NCBI RefSeq assembly: GCF_013426895.1
Contig: NZ_AP023176.1
Coordinates: 186,001 to 250,000, forward strand
DNA length: 64,000 nucleotides
Reading direction: 5' to 3'
DNA from: Paraburkholderia largidicola
GTDB taxonomy: Bacteria > Pseudomonadota > Gammaproteobacteria > Burkholderiales > Burkholderiaceae
Of the stretch, positions 35,782 through 44,426 are shown one piece after another. Position numbers and translations under genes: made by a program. The notes beneath the pieces were generated by a model. That model worked only from the letters and a program-made list of their open reading frames with translations. It was not told where the DNA came from and made no database searches. Numbering within the stretch: the first letter of the stretch is position 1; every line of letters starts with the position of its first letter.

Positions 35782-36531
35782 TCAATAAGTCGCGCGTCCG
35801 CCTGACAGATCGAAGGTCGCGCCCGTCGAAAACGAGCACTCACCCGATGCCAGCCACGCCGCCAGGCTCGCGACTTCGTCGGCTGTTCCCGCGCGCTGCA
35901 TCGGAATCTTTGCAAGACTCGCGGCGAGCGCGTCGGGGGTCATCTGTTGCAGCAACGGTGTCTCGATCACAGCGGGCGCGATGCAGTTCACGCGCACCGG
36001 CGTCAGCGCCAGTTCCTTGCCCATCGACTTCGTGAACGCGATCACGCCGGCTTTGGCTGCCGAATACGCGGACATCGACGGGTTGCCTTCCTTGCCCGCA
36101 ATCGACGCGAGATTGACGATGCGGCCAAAGCCCGCATCGAGCATGGGTTTGACGGCGGCGCGCGAGCACAGGAACACGCTGCGAAGGTTGACGTCGATGC
36201 AGCGCTGCCATGCGTCGAGCGCGCTGTCGGCGACAGTCGCGATCGGGCCGGTCGTGCCCGCGCTGTTGATCAGCACATGCAGCGCGCCGAAGCGTTCGAG
36301 CGTCGTGTCGAGCGCGGCCGCAACGGAGGCTTCGTTCGTCACGTCCACGTGCACGCCGATGGCTGCGTCGTCCTTGCCGTTGGAAAGCTTATCGGCGGCA
36401 TCGTGTGCGGCGCTTGCATCGAGATCCCACAGCGCGACGCGCATCCCGTCGCGTTGCAGGCGCGCCGCAATCGCTCGGCCGATCCCGCCCGCGCCGCCCG
36501 TGACGACGGCGACCCGCTGCGCCGCGTTCAT
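35782..36531 (-). CDS. Short-chain dehydrogenase/reductase
   Basis: This 249-residue SDR has TGGAGGIG (cofactor binding) near residues 11-18, the NSAG segment and the catalytic YSAAK with the upstream serine (NLASIAG). It oxidises or reduces a ring alcohol with NAD(P). Its ATG overlaps the stop of the shikimate-dehydrogenase-like gene by ATGA, and it lies 58 bases before the flavoprotein gene. A plausible role is converting a hydroxy-ring acid to the keto substrate of the flavoprotein. Confidence 0.93.
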   Translation of the reverse strand: MNAAQRVAVVTGGAGGIGRAIAARLQRDGMRVALWDLDASAAHDAADKLSNGKDDAAIGVHVDVTNEASVAAALDTTLERFGALHVLINSAGTTGPIATVADSALDAWQRCIDVNLRSVFLCSRAAVKPMLDAGFGRIVNLASIAGKEGNPSMSAYSAAKAGVIAFTKSMGKELALTPVRVNCIAPAVIETPLLQQMTPDALAASLAKIPMQRAGTADEVASLAAWLASGECSFSTGATFDLSGGRATY

Positions 36532-37370
36532 GCGTTGGCGTCGAGCAGAAACTCGACCATGCGATCGCACACGCGCGCGAACATCTGCGTGCCCGTCACG
36601 GTCGTGCAACCGCGTGCGCGTGCCGCTTCGATGAACGGCGTGAGCGGCGGCTTCGTGACGACGTCTCCGACAAAGGTGGAGGCGGGCAGGCGCGATACGT
36701 CGATGGGCAGCGGATCGTCGGTGCGCATGCCCATTGGCGATGCGTTGACGACGACGTCGAACGAACCGGCTTCGACGTCGGCTGCCGCCACGTGCACGGC
36801 GCCGCGTTGCATCGCGGCGAGCCGGGTCACGAGCGATTGAGTGCGCGCCGTATCGTTGTCACGCACATCGAGAGAAGCAACGCCCGCGCTGACGAGCGCA
36901 TGGCCGATGGCCGAGCCCGCGCCGCCTGCGCCGATCAGCAGCGCGTGTTTGCCATGCAGATCGCAGCCCGCATCTTCCAGCGCCGCGACGAAGCCGGTGC
37001 CGTCGAACATACCGCCATGCCAGCCGCCATCGGCCGTGCGCCGCAGCGTGTTCACCGCGCCGAGAAACGCGGCCTCATCCGACAGACTCGAGCAGAAGGC
37101 GGTCGCGCTGAACTTGTGCGGCACGGTGATGATCACGCCGTCGACATTCCGCATTGGCGCGACACCCGCGAAGAATGCCGCGAGGTCGTCCGGCGCGACA
37201 TGCGCGGGCACCACGAGCGCGTCGCGTCCTGCTTCGCGCATTGCCGCCGTCACGCCTTTGGGCGAGCGCACCTGTGCAATGGGATCGCCGACAATGAAAT
37301 ACACGCGCGTCGCGCCGCTGAGTCCCTCGTCGAGCGATACGGCGACTTCGGTTGCAGTCGATTGGGTCAT
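36528..37370 (-). CDS. Shikimate dehydrogenase-family oxidoreductase
   Basis: This 280-residue protein has the AroE fold: substrate domain with GVIITVPHK (catalytic lysine) and FLGAVNTL, then a cofactor motif GAGGAGSAIGHAL. The canonical shikimate-binding SxSPxxHN is replaced by AQVRSPKGVTAAM, and the catalytic aspartate segment reads MFDGTGFVAAL. It is therefore probably a quinate/shikimate-like catabolic dehydrogenase rather than the biosynthetic AroE. Both ends overlap neighbours by ATGA, so it is tightly coupled to the transporter fusion and the SDR. Confidence 0.9.
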   Translation of the reverse strand: MTQSTATEVAVSLDEGLSGATRVYFIVGDPIAQVRSPKGVTAAMREAGRDALVVPAHVAPDDLAAFFAGVAPMRNVDGVIITVPHKFSATAFCSSLSDEAAFLGAVNTLRRTADGGWHGGMFDGTGFVAALEDAGCDLHGKHALLIGAGGAGSAIGHALVSAGVASLDVRDNDTARTQSLVTRLAAMQRGAVHVAAADVEAGSFDVVVNASPMGMRTDDPLPIDVSRLPASTFVGDVVTKPPLTPFIEAARARGCTTVTGTQMFARVCDRMVEFLLDANA

Positions 37371-39919
37371 GCTGTTTTCACCTCCAGAGTGGAACGGGCA
37401 TCGTCATGCACGATGCCGAGCAGTTTGGCCTGCGTCGCGCTGTCCTGAGCGAGCGCGTCAGCCGTGTTTTCATAGGCGACGCGGCCGTTGACCAGTACAT
37501 AGACGCGGTCGGCGATGGGCAACACCATATCCGCCTGATGTTCGACGATAACGACGCTCGCGCGTTCGCGCAGCTTGACGACGGCGTCGAGCACTTCCTG
37601 CACGACGGCAGGCGCAAGACCTTCAAACGGCTCGTCGAGCAGGATCGCTTTGGCGGGCGCCATCAACGCGCGCGCGATGGCCACCATCTGCCGCTCGCCG
37701 CCCGAAAGATGTTCGGCGCGCACGTCCTTGCGATTCGCGAGCCGAGGGAACAGCGCGTAAATCTCGTCGACGCTCGCGCCGCCCTTGCGCGCAGCGAGCC
37801 GCAAGTTCTCGTAGACGGTCAGATTCGGAAACAGGCGGCGGCCTTCGGGCACCATCGCGAGACCGAGCCGGTTGATCTCGTGCATGGGTCGCGTCGTGAT
37901 GTCGTGTCCGTCGAACATGATGTTGCCCGCGCTGATCTGCGCGACGCCCGTCGCCGCGCGCAACGCGGTCGTCTTGCCGACGCCGTTGCGTCCGAGAATT
38001 GCGATGACTTCCCCTTCGTGCAGCGTGAAATCGATGCCGTCGAGGATCGTGTTGCCCGCGTAGCCCGCCTTCACGTTGCGCAGTTGCAGAAGCACATTCC
38101 TGCTCGCCGGCGTGTCGCGCCGGTGCGTGACGCGTTGGGCGAGACGGGCATCGACGGGGCGCTGGCCCTTTGCGTGACCCATGTATGCCTCGATCACTTC
38201 AGGATGCGCTGCGACGTCGGCGGGCGAGCCGTCGGCGATCAGATGGCCGCGATGCAGCACGCTGACGCGGTCGGAGATCGTCAGCACACGGTCGATGTCA
38301 TGCTCGATCAACAGCACCGCGTGATGGTTCGCGAGTTCCCGAACGATGCGCGCGACGTTGGCGCGATCCGCTTCGGCCAGGCCCGCGAGCGGTTCGTCGA
38401 GCAGCAGCAGACGGGCCTGCGTCGCGAGCGACAACGCGATTTCGAGCAGCCGCTGTTCGCCGTGCGAAAGGCTTTCGCACGAATCCGCCGCGCGCTCGAC
38501 CAGGCCGACAGCCGAAAGCAGTGACCACGTTTGCGCGTTCTGCTTGTCAATAGTATGCGCGTCGTGCCACAAGCCGAGCCGTTCACGCTGCGCGGCCTGC
38601 ACGGCGACGCGCACGTTCTCGAACACGGTGAGGTTGCGAAACACGCTGAGAATCTGGAACGAGCGGCTCATGCCGAGCCGCACGCGGCGGAACATCGCGA
38701 GCCGCGTGACATCCTTGCCGTCGAACGTGATCGTGCCCGACGATGGCGGCAGCACGCCCGTCAGCATGTTGAAGAAGGTCGTCTTGCCCGCTCCATTTGG
38801 TCCGATGAAGCTGTGCAGTCGATACGGATAGACGTCGAGGTCGATCTTGTCGGCTGTCACGAGCGAACCGAATTGTTTCGACAGCCCGCGTACGCTGAGA
38901 ATCGGCGCATCCGGATTCATATCGATGCGGCTCGCGCGATACGGCGCGATCACTTCGGGGCGCGCGGGAATGGTGTCGCGCACGAGCGTCCAGCGCGGCC
39001 GGCGCAGCAGGCGTTGCGCAAGACCCTGAATGCCTTCGGGCGAGAAGAACGCGAACGCAATGATGATCGGGGCGAACATCAGCCACCAGTGTTCGGTGAG
39101 GCTGCTCAACTTGTCTTCGAGCAGGATGAACGCAATCGCACCCCACAACGGCCCGAGAAACTGGTGCACGCCGCCCAGGACGGTCATCAGCAGACTGTCG
39201 CCTGCATGCTCCCAACTGAGGTTGTTCGCATACGCGCCTTGCAGCATCAGGCACAGCAACCCGCCCGCGTAACCGATCACCGCCGCGGAGATCACGAACG
39301 CATACAGCTTCAGGCGGTACGTGTCGTAGCCGAGGCTCGCGGCACGCTGCTCGTTGTCGCGCAGCGCCTGCAACGCGCGCCCGAATGGCGCATGGACGAG
39401 ACGCCACAGGCCATAGGCGACGGCGATTACCGTGACGCAGGCGAACACATGAAAGCCCGTGGTCGTCGCGAAGGTTGGGCGCGGCACGTTTTGCAGGCCG
39501 TTCTCGCCGCCCGTCACGTCGGTCCACTTGAAGGCGATTTCGAAGGCGATCTGCGAGCAGGCGAGCGTGAGCAGCGAGAAATACAGCCCGCGCCGCTTGA
39601 GCACGATCGCGCCGATCAACGCGGCCATCGCGGCCGTGACTATCACGCTCGCGGCCAGCGCAACGATTTCGTTGCCGATCAGGCGTTGCAGCGAGATCGC
39701 GACCAGATACGTCGATGTGCCGAAGAACACCGAGGCGCCGAACGGCACGAGGCCCGTATAAGCGACCAGAAGATTAACGCCCATCCCGTAGAGCGTGTAG
39801 ATGGCGATCTGCGTCGCGCGTTCCAGCGGCGTGCCGCTCGCGGTCAGCGCGATCGACACGACGATGAGGCACATGGTGAGCAGCGCAACGGGGTGCCGGG
39901 TCAACAGTTTGATATTCAT
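37367..39919 (-). CDS. Branched-chain-type ABC transporter LivM-LivG-LivF triple fusion
   Basis: One 850-residue polypeptide joins three proteins usually encoded separately. Residues about 1-310 are a LivM permease with many membrane helices (GLYFSLLTLACSQIAFEIAF, GENGLQNVP). About 340-590 is a LivG ATPase with Walker A GPNGAGKTT (373-381), signature LSHGEQ and Walker B LLLLDEPLAGL. About 612-845 is a LivF ATPase with Walker A GRNGVGKTT, signature LSGGERQ and AILLDEPFEGL. All ATPase motifs look intact, so it should work with the adjacent LivH permease. No stop or frame break separates the parts. It overlaps both neighbours by ATGA. Confidence 0.93.
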   Translation of the reverse strand: MNIKLLTRHPVALLTMCLIVVSIALTASGTPLERATQIAIYTLYGMGVNLLVAYTGLVPFGASVFFGTSTYLVAISLQRLIGNEIVALAASVIVTAAMAALIGAIVLKRRGLYFSLLTLACSQIAFEIAFKWTDVTGGENGLQNVPRPTFATTTGFHVFACVTVIAVAYGLWRLVHAPFGRALQALRDNEQRAASLGYDTYRLKLYAFVISAAVIGYAGGLLCLMLQGAYANNLSWEHAGDSLLMTVLGGVHQFLGPLWGAIAFILLEDKLSSLTEHWWLMFAPIIIAFAFFSPEGIQGLAQRLLRRPRWTLVRDTIPARPEVIAPYRASRIDMNPDAPILSVRGLSKQFGSLVTADKIDLDVYPYRLHSFIGPNGAGKTTFFNMLTGVLPPSSGTITFDGKDVTRLAMFRRVRLGMSRSFQILSVFRNLTVFENVRVAVQAAQRERLGLWHDAHTIDKQNAQTWSLLSAVGLVERAADSCESLSHGEQRLLEIALSLATQARLLLLDEPLAGLAEADRANVARIVRELANHHAVLLIEHDIDRVLTISDRVSVLHRGHLIADGSPADVAAHPEVIEAYMGHAKGQRPVDARLAQRVTHRRDTPASRNVLLQLRNVKAGYAGNTILDGIDFTLHEGEVIAILGRNGVGKTTALRAATGVAQISAGNIMFDGHDITTRPMHEINRLGLAMVPEGRRLFPNLTVYENLRLAARKGGASVDEIYALFPRLANRKDVRAEHLSGGERQMVAIARALMAPAKAILLDEPFEGLAPAVVQEVLDAVVKLRERASVVIVEHQADMVLPIADRVYVLVNGRVAYENTADALAQDSATQAKLLGIVHDDARSTLEVKTA

Positions 39920-40785
39920 TCGAAGCGCTCCCAGCGTTCGCCGAACAACCCGCGCGGACGCACGAGCAACACGAGTGCCATCAGGACATACATCGCTACC
40001 GACGACCCTTCCGGAAAGAACTGCACGGCGAGCGCCGTCACCACGCCGACCAGCAGGCCCGCGACGACCGCGCCCGCAAACGAGCCCAGACCGCCGATCG
40101 TCACGATCACGAAGGCGGGCATCACGGCTGCCGTCGCCATGCTGGGCGTGACGGTGAGCAGCGGCGCGGCGAGCACGCCCGCGGCGCCCGCGAGCAATGC
40201 GCCGAGACCGAACGCGCCCGTCAGCACGCGCGGCAGATTGATGCCGAGCAGGCCCACCATCTCGGGGTCGCGGCTACCCGCGCGCAAGATGCGCCCATAG
40301 GGCGTGAACTTCATGAACCACCACAGCGCGAGCAGAATCGCGACCGTCGCGGCGAGCACGAACAGACGATACTTCGTGATGAGCAGCGGCCCATAGACGA
40401 GAAAGCCGCTGAGCGCCGCAGGCGGGCTGAACGGCAGGCCGCCCGCGCCCCACACCAGACGGATCAGCGCCGTCAGCAACAGCGACAGGGCGAACGTCAC
40501 GATCAGGCCGAGCAAAGGCTCCTTGCCGTAAAGCCGCCGGATGAAAATCACTTCGATCAGCATGCCCGCGAGCGCGACGAGGACGGGCGCGACGATCACC
40601 GCGGCCCAGCCGAACTGCGTCGACAGCGCGATCGCGAAGTACGCGCCAAGCGCGAACAGCGCGCCATGCGCGAAGTTGACGATGCCAAGCAGCCCGCAGA
40701 TGATCGACAGACCGATCGCGAGCAACACGTAGAGAAAGCCCAGCACCAACCCATTGGCGATCTGGGACAACACCATTTCTGCCAT
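39916..40785 (-). CDS. Branched-chain-type ABC transporter permease (LivH-like)
   Basis: This 289-residue inner-membrane permease has the LivH signature GLLGIVNFAHGALFALGAYFA near the N-terminus and the coupling segment GSRDPEMVGLLGINLPRVL. It pairs with the LivM part of the downstream fusion. The chosen start has GGAG eight bases upstream; a longer in-frame reading lacks support. It lies between the binding-protein gene (111-base gap) and the fusion gene (ATGA overlap). Confidence 0.93.
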   Translation of the reverse strand: MAEMVLSQIANGLVLGFLYVLLAIGLSIICGLLGIVNFAHGALFALGAYFAIALSTQFGWAAVIVAPVLVALAGMLIEVIFIRRLYGKEPLLGLIVTFALSLLLTALIRLVWGAGGLPFSPPAALSGFLVYGPLLITKYRLFVLAATVAILLALWWFMKFTPYGRILRAGSRDPEMVGLLGINLPRVLTGAFGLGALLAGAAGVLAAPLLTVTPSMATAAVMPAFVIVTIGGLGSFAGAVVAGLLVGVVTALAVQFFPEGSSVAMYVLMALVLLVRPRGLFGERWERFE

Positions 40786-40896
40786 GCCTGTACTCCAGCT
40801 GAATGCAGATAACCGCAGGACATTGCGGAACGGATGGAGCCGCTGCATGAGGTTCACGCAACGGCCCGCCGATGCCGCAGCAAGGTTCGCCGTGCT

Positions 40897-42189
40897 CTAC
40901 CGCGCAGCCATCGTGCAGCCGATTTCCTGTTTCGTGCCGTAAAGGCTGTCGAGTTCGGCAGGGTTCTGCGGCACGGCCGACACCTGGTTGAGCCAGTCCC
41001 ACTTGTCGGTGATGTGATCCTTCACCTTGAAGACCGTCCAGCGGCGCAACATCTGGTGATCCCACGGGCGGAAATAGGCAGGCCCGCTGCTGTCGCCGAA
41101 CTGCACGGTCTCCAGGCTCTGCACGATGTCCGGCCCGGATGTGCTCTTTGCCTGGTTGACACCCGCGAGCAGCGCGCGCGTCGTGAACCAGCCGATCCAC
41201 GCCTTGTCGGCGGGCGGCTTGCCGTACTTCGCCGTGTACTTCTTGATGAACGCGAGTTCTTCGGGCGAATGGCCCGGCGAACTGTAGTGCCACGGCTTGC
41301 CGTAGTAGCCGGTTGCCGCATCCACGTTGATCGACCACAGATCCGAATCGCCGATGATGGGACAGGCAACGGGGATCTTGTCCTTCATGCCCATTTCCGC
41401 GTACTGCTTGAGGAAGGTCGAGAGATCGCCGCCGGGCAGGCCGAGCAGCACGACATCGGGCTTCGACTGGCGAATCTTCAGGATGAACGAGCTGAAGTCG
41501 GTGGTGTTGAGCGGCGTCACATCCGCGCCCGCGATCGTGCCGCCCGACTGTTTCAGCAACTCGGACATCGAGCGCTGGATATCCTGCCCATACGCGTAGT
41601 TCGCGACGAGGAAGTGCCACTTCTTGCCGATCGCGAGCAGCGACGGCGCGAGCGCGCGGCACGTGACGGGCGTCGGACTGAGCACACGAAACGTGTACGG
41701 ATTGCAGCTGCTGCCCGTCAGCTCGCGCGCGGCGGCGTTCGGGGCGATATAGGGTGTCTTCGTGCGAGCCGCGACGGACGACATCGCCAGCGACGTGCCG
41801 CTATTCGTGCCGCCGATCACAGCGATGACCTTGTCCTGCTCGATCAGCTTCTGCATGTTCTGCTGCGCCGACTGGGGATTCGGCTCGTCGTACCAGACCA
41901 GATCCACGCGGCGGCCGCGCGCCTGGTTGTTCGCATCGTCGAGCGCCAGCTTCACGCCATTCGCGATCACTTCGCCCTGTTCGGTCCACACGCCTTGCTT
42001 GGCCATCAGCAGGCCGAGCTTGAGCGGCTGCTCGCCTTGCGCGCGCACGATCGCGGGCGCCGCCAGCACGGCCGCGCCGCTCGCGAGCGTCTTGCCCGCC
42101 GTGGCGAGCCATGCGCGCCGCGTCATGCCCGCGCTGTCAGGCGCACTCTGCGCTTCGTGGTGCTTGAGTTGTGTGTGTTCGTCCTTCAT
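40897..42189 (-). CDS. ABC transporter substrate-binding protein (LivK-like) with Tat-type signal
   Basis: This 430-residue periplasmic binding protein of the Peripla_BP_6 type has a twin-arginine signal (MTRRAWLATAGKTLASGAA, cleavage near IVRAQ), then LKLGLLMAKQGVWTEQG and AVIGGTNSGTSLAMSSVAARTKTPYI. It captures the cluster's substrate and delivers it to LivH and the LivMGF fusion. It is the first gene of the leftward six-gene operon. Its promoter region contains the TTGGAATAGTATTCAA dyad proposed as an IclR operator. Confidence 0.92.
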   Translation of the reverse strand: MKDEHTQLKHHEAQSAPDSAGMTRRAWLATAGKTLASGAAVLAAPAIVRAQGEQPLKLGLLMAKQGVWTEQGEVIANGVKLALDDANNQARGRRVDLVWYDEPNPQSAQQNMQKLIEQDKVIAVIGGTNSGTSLAMSSVAARTKTPYIAPNAAARELTGSSCNPYTFRVLSPTPVTCRALAPSLLAIGKKWHFLVANYAYGQDIQRSMSELLKQSGGTIAGADVTPLNTTDFSSFILKIRQSKPDVVLLGLPGGDLSTFLKQYAEMGMKDKIPVACPIIGDSDLWSINVDAATGYYGKPWHYSSPGHSPEELAFIKKYTAKYGKPPADKAWIGWFTTRALLAGVNQAKSTSGPDIVQSLETVQFGDSSGPAYFRPWDHQMLRRWTVFKVKDHITDKWDWLNQVSAVPQNPAELDSLYGTKQEIGCTMAAR

Positions 42190-42261
42190 GTCTCTCCGCT
42201 CCTGTCCGTATCCGTTCGCAAATTTTCGACAACCAAAACTTTTGATGAACTGTAGTTTGAA

Positions 42262-42277
42262 TTGGAATAGTATTCAA
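42262..42277. promoter_or_regulatory. Putative IclR operator in the divergent transporter/oxidoreductase promoter
   Basis: TTGGAATAGTATTCAA lies 73 bases upstream of the binding-protein start and 84 bases upstream of the Gfo/Idh gene. Its GAATA-G-TATTC core equals that of the palindrome at 44364-44386. One outer base pair is mismatched. Confidence 0.6.
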
Positions 42278-42361
42278 CAATTAAAGCATGTTTCATAGAA
42301 TCCGGGTATTCACCTGGAAGCCTCGAATAACCCTTGTGTTCAACCTGAGGAGATGAAGGAC

Positions 42362-43399
42362 ATGGCAAGGAGACGTTTGGCGGTGATCGGCGCGGGCGCG
42401 ATCGGACGGATGCACGTGGAACGGGCGCGGCTGCATCCACAGGCAGAGGTGGTGGCGATTGCGGACCCGTCGCCCGCCGCGCGCGAATTCGCGCGGCAGG
42501 AAGGGTTGCGCTGGTTTGCCGACTACACGCCGATGCTCGACGAAATACGTCCCGAAGGCGCGATCGTCGCGACACCGAACGCGACGCATGTCGACGTGGG
42601 CCTTGCATGCCTCGCGCGCGGCATTCCGGCGCTGATCGAAAAGCCCGTGGCCGATGACGTGGAAGCGGCGCAACAGTTGAGCCGCGCAGCCAGCGCAGCG
42701 AACGTGCCGCTGCTGGTGGGGCATCATCGGCGGCACAACCCGATCCTGCGGCGCGCGAAGGAAATCGTCGTGTCCGGGCGGCTGGGCACGCCCGTTACCG
42801 CGAACGCGCTCGCGACGTTCTACAAGCCCGACGCCTATTTCGACGTCGAATGGCGGCGGCGCGCGGGCGGCGGGCCCGTGCTGATCAATCTGATCCACGA
42901 CATCGACATCATGCGGTTTCTACTCGGCGAGATCGTCGAGGTGCAGGCGCTGACGTCGAATGCCGTGCGGGGTTTCGACGTCGAGGATACGGCCGCCGTG
43001 TTGCTGCGCTTCGCTAGCGGCGCGCTGGGCACGCTCGCCGTTTCGGACTGCGCGGCCGCACCTTGGAACTGGGACCTTGCGGCGGGCGAAGCGGCGCACT
43101 ATCCGCGCCAGCAGGTGAACACGCATTTTCTGATCGGCACCGACGCGTCGCTGACGCTGCCGCAACTCGACGTATGGGAATACCGCGCGCGCAAAGGCTG
43201 GCACGAACCGTTGACCGTCGAGCGCAGCACGCCGCACAGCGCCGATCCGTATCACGAGCAGTTGCGCCACTTCGCCGCTGTGATCGCGCGTGAGGAGGCG
43301 CCGCTGTGTTCGGTCGAGGACGCCGCGCGCACGCTGGCCGCGACGCTCGCCGTGCATCGGGCCGTGGCGGCGCGCGCGCCCGTCGCGCCCGCGCTTTGA
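42362..43399 (+). CDS. Gfo/Idh/MocA-family oxidoreductase
   Basis: This 345-residue NAD(P)-dependent dehydrogenase has the N-terminal GAGAIGRMHVE Rossmann motif, the EKP motif with the catalytic lysine (ALIEKPVAD) and a C-terminal domain with GPVLINLIHDIDIMRFL carrying the conserved histidine. The family oxidises hydroxyl groups on sugars, inositols and ring acids. The second ATG is chosen because AAGGA and GAGGAG precede it; another ATG lies nine bases upstream. It is divergent from the transport operon across the proposed IclR site. Confidence 0.9.
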   Translation: MARRRLAVIGAGAIGRMHVERARLHPQAEVVAIADPSPAAREFARQEGLRWFADYTPMLDEIRPEGAIVATPNATHVDVGLACLARGIPALIEKPVADDVEAAQQLSRAASAANVPLLVGHHRRHNPILRRAKEIVVSGRLGTPVTANALATFYKPDAYFDVEWRRRAGGGPVLINLIHDIDIMRFLLGEIVEVQALTSNAVRGFDVEDTAAVLLRFASGALGTLAVSDCAAAPWNWDLAAGEAAHYPRQQVNTHFLIGTDASLTLPQLDVWEYRARKGWHEPLTVERSTPHSADPYHEQLRHFAAVIAREEAPLCSVEDAARTLAATLAVHRAVAARAPVAPAL

Positions 43400-43412
43400 G
43401 GTCGAATTATTG

Positions 43413-44321
43413 TCAGTGATGTGCGGCGTGCGTGTGGCGGTAGAACGCTACCGTCTGCCGCAGACCTGCTTCGAGCGAGGTCTGCGGCAGACCCGGCAAC
43501 AGGTGCTCCAGGGCGGGATCGTGCGGAAACGCAGTCGCGATGGGCAGCGCAGCACCCGCGGCATCGATGCGCGCGCCCGGCACGATCGTGCCAATTCCGT
43601 CGATCACCGTTTGCACGGAAGCGATCTCTCCTGCGAGCGTGAACGCGTGGGCGCCTTCCACATCGCGCAGCAAGGCCGCCTCGTAGGCGGCGGCGACATC
43701 GTCGGCGTAGACGAAACCTGTCGAACCCGTGAACGGCATCGTGTAGCGCTCGCCACGTGCGGCCGCGCGGCACGCAAGGCTCGGACCGGCGCTCGATCCC
43801 GTCTCGCGTCCCGCGCCATAGACGACCAGCGGGCGAAAGCCGACGCTCGCGATGCCGTGGTCGTTCCAGTACGCGCGCGCCGAGCCTTCGCAGGCGAGCT
43901 TGAATGCGCCGTAGTGCGTCTGCGGAAACGGGGTCGCGCCGTCGTCGGGGCCGAACACGCCAGCGCTGCTTGCGTAGAGCACACGCTGCAGACCCGCCGC
44001 GCGTGCCGCGTCGAAGACGTTCAGCGTGCCGATCAGATTGATCTGCGCGCCGCGCACGGGGTTGGCCGCGCAATCCGGCGTGAGAATGCCCGCGAGATGG
44101 ATCACGGCATCGCAGCCGTCCAGCGCGCGTGCGACGTCGGCGGCTTGCGCGATATCGCCCGTTCGCCATTGGACGGTTTCCGCCTGCTCCGGCGACAGCG
44201 CATGCAGCAACTGCGGCTTCGCCTGCAGATCGAACGCAACGCATTCGATGCCGCTGGCAAGCAGCCGCCGCATGATCCACGCGCCCAGAAAGCCGCTACC
44301 ACCCGTTACCAGTACCCGCAT
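43413..44321 (-). CDS. NAD-dependent epimerase/dehydratase (extended SDR)
   Basis: This 302-residue protein has the extended-SDR cofactor motif TGGSGFLGAWIMRRLL (residues 6-21) and IHLAGILTPD. The usual YxxxK motif appears as HYGAFK, with the serine in YASSAGVFG. It probably acts on a ring or sugar hydroxyl. The start has GAGGAG and faces the flavoprotein gene across a divergent promoter that holds a 23-base palindrome. It converges on the Gfo/Idh gene with a 13-base gap. Confidence 0.9.
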   Translation of the reverse strand: MRVLVTGGSGFLGAWIMRRLLASGIECVAFDLQAKPQLLHALSPEQAETVQWRTGDIAQAADVARALDGCDAVIHLAGILTPDCAANPVRGAQINLIGTLNVFDAARAAGLQRVLYASSAGVFGPDDGATPFPQTHYGAFKLACEGSARAYWNDHGIASVGFRPLVVYGAGRETGSSAGPSLACRAAARGERYTMPFTGSTGFVYADDVAAAYEAALLRDVEGAHAFTLAGEIASVQTVIDGIGTIVPGARIDAAGAALPIATAFPHDPALEHLLPGLPQTSLEAGLRQTVAFYRHTHAAHH

Positions 44322-44363
44322 GTCGTTTCTCCTCGTCGTCACAAAAACTTTGCAAGATCGCAA

Positions 44364-44386
44364 TTTGTGGAATAGTATTCCACAAA
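44364..44386. promoter_or_regulatory. Perfect 23-bp palindrome, putative IclR operator
   Basis: Eleven-base arms flank a central G; the core is TGGAATAGTATTCCA. It lies 43-65 bases before the epimerase start and 41-63 bases before the flavoprotein start, so one protein bound here could control both. Confidence 0.75.
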
Positions 44387-44426
44387 GAAAGTTAGTTCCA
44401 TAGTTTCTGAAAGAGCAGAGCCGAAG

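Noticed and set aside
38531..40300. 589-codon open frame on the plus strand
   Set aside because: It is antisense to the LivMGF fusion and has shadow-frame composition.
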